Part shown: positions 5,085 through 5,612 of the stretch, piece by piece
Numbering within the stretch: the first letter of the stretch is position 1
Layout: each line of letters starts with the position of its first letter
NCBI GenBank assembly: GCA_020027655.1
Contig: JAHKKJ010000283.1
Span: forward strand, 1 to 5,612
Length of the DNA stretch: 5,612 nt
Reading direction: 5' to 3'
Source of the DNA: Deltaproteobacteria bacterium
GTDB taxonomy: Bacteria > Desulfobacterota > Binatia > UBA9968
Translations under genes and position numbers: made by a program
Notes under the pieces: model-generated
Told to the model about the DNA's origin: nothing
The model's database searches: none
The model's input: only the letters and a program-made list of their open reading frames with translations

Positions 5085-5612
5085 GTGACATCAGACGGAA
5101 ACAAAACCAACTGGGACAAAGAAGTCGATGTGATCGTCGTGGGCTTTGGAGCTGCCGGCGGAGTGTCAGCCATTACGGCCCACGACGCGGGAGCAAAAGT
5201 CTTGTTGATCGAAAAGATGCCGAACCCGGGTGGAATATCCATACTGTCGGGCGGCGGGGTTGCGTTTGCCCGCAATGCTGAAGGTGCTTTTCAATATCTA
5301 AAGCGGACCTGCAACGGCACGACATCGGACGACATTCTGCGCACCATGGCCGAGGAAATGGTCGGGATGATCGATTGGCTTAAAGAGCTGGCCAAAGTCA
5401 GCGGCACAGAGCCGACTCAGACAGAAGTGCGCGGCCACGGCACTTATCCCTTTCCCGGCACCAGTGACATTGATTCAATAAAGCTCAAAGACTTTTCCGC
5501 ATACTCAGAATTTCCTTGGGCCAAGGGGCTCCGGGGCGGCGCGCGGCTTTTCAAAGTTGTTTACGACAACGTCAACGCCCGGAAGATCGAGGTGATGTTA
5601 TCAACTCCGGCG
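5085..5612 (+). CDS. FAD-dependent oxidoreductase, fumarate reductase / 3-ketosteroid dehydrogenase-like flavoprotein (partial, 3' end outside window)
   Basis: The first 176 residues of a flavoprotein of the FAD-binding_2 superfamily, open to the right edge. The start is GTG, which is why a search limited to ATG starts misses it. A dinucleotide-binding fold opens the protein: DVIVVGFGAAGG at 15-26 (GxGxxG is G20, G22, G25), then VLLIEK (39-44), where Glu43 should bind the FAD ribose. PGGISILSGGG at 48-58 is the second FAD-contact region typical of fumarate reductase, urocanate reductase and ketosteroid dehydrogenase relatives. After that comes a helical part with TSDDILRTMAEEMVGMIDWLKEL. Members usually have about 450-570 residues, so most of the substrate domain is missing. 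No signal peptide or haem motif is seen in this part. It lies 209 bases after the hydrolase on the same strand and may share its pathway. The reaction (dehydrogenation or double-bond reduction) cannot be set from this part. Confidence 0.85.
   Translation, partial: MTSDGNKTNWDKEVDVIVVGFGAAGGVSAITAHDAGAKVLLIEKMPNPGGISILSGGGVAFARNAEGAFQYLKRTCNGTTSDDILRTMAEEMVGMIDWLKELAKVSGTEPTQTEVRGHGTYPFPGTSDIDSIKLKDFSAYSEFPWAKGLRGGARLFKVVYDNVNARKIEVMLSTPA

Noticed and set aside
4844..5275. Minus-strand reading frame of 143 codons across the flavoprotein start.
   Set aside because: It crosses the palindromic repeat and lies opposite the FAD-binding fold of a clear gene; its composition is low-complexity and Pro/Ser-rich, as expected of a shadow frame.

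Overview
The window is about 5.6 kb of bacterial chromosome with moderately high GC, tightly packed genes and good Shine-Dalgarno sites. It carries two divergent gene groups around a regulatory gap of about 385 bases. The two-subunit 2-oxoacid:ferredoxin oxidoreductase, a GYD-domain protein, an alpha/beta hydrolase with a helical N-terminal part and a fumarate-reductase-like flavoprotein suggest an environmental bacterium from a deep lineage. Short G/C-rich palindromic repeats between genes fit this (a Desulfobacterota, Binatia, Methylomirabilota or Tectomicrobia-like group would suit). The taxon is an inference and could be wrong.

Minus-strand group (read from 3380 down to 209): a small GYD-domain protein, then the fused gamma-alpha subunit and then the beta subunit of a 2-oxoacid:ferredoxin oxidoreductase. 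The first two genes are 33 bases apart. The two enzyme genes are 91 bases apart, and that gap is filled by a degenerate seven-base repeat array. A strong sigma-70-like promoter (TTGACA, 17 bases, TATCTT with a TG extension) lies about 175 bases before the GYD start. The leader it would make contains a strong hairpin followed by a U-rich stretch, a possible attenuator. Together the enzyme subunits would oxidise a 2-oxoacid to an acyl-CoA, release CO2 and reduce ferredoxin. The iron-sulfur and thiamine diphosphate residues are all present. Two positions linked to 2-oxoglutarate recognition carry other residues, so the substrate is open.

Plus-strand group (3766 to the right edge): a complete alpha/beta hydrolase related to the FrsA / dihydropseudooxynicotine hydrolase type, then a 209-base gap, then the first 176 codons of an FAD-dependent oxidoreductase that runs off the window. 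The gap holds a 102-base composite palindrome made of two hairpin-bearing arms in inverted orientation, which looks like a dispersed intergenic repeat. The hydrolase and flavoprotein could serve one catabolic pathway, but nothing here fixes a substrate.

The left edge (1-208) holds no gene that I can support. It has a nested inverted repeat and a short tandem repeat just past the end of the beta subunit gene. I see no RNA gene, CRISPR array, transposase or prophage gene. The most interesting signals are the promoter-leader-hairpin arrangement ahead of the GYD/oxidoreductase operon, the unusual substrate-site residues of the beta subunit, and three different intergenic repeat types in one short stretch.
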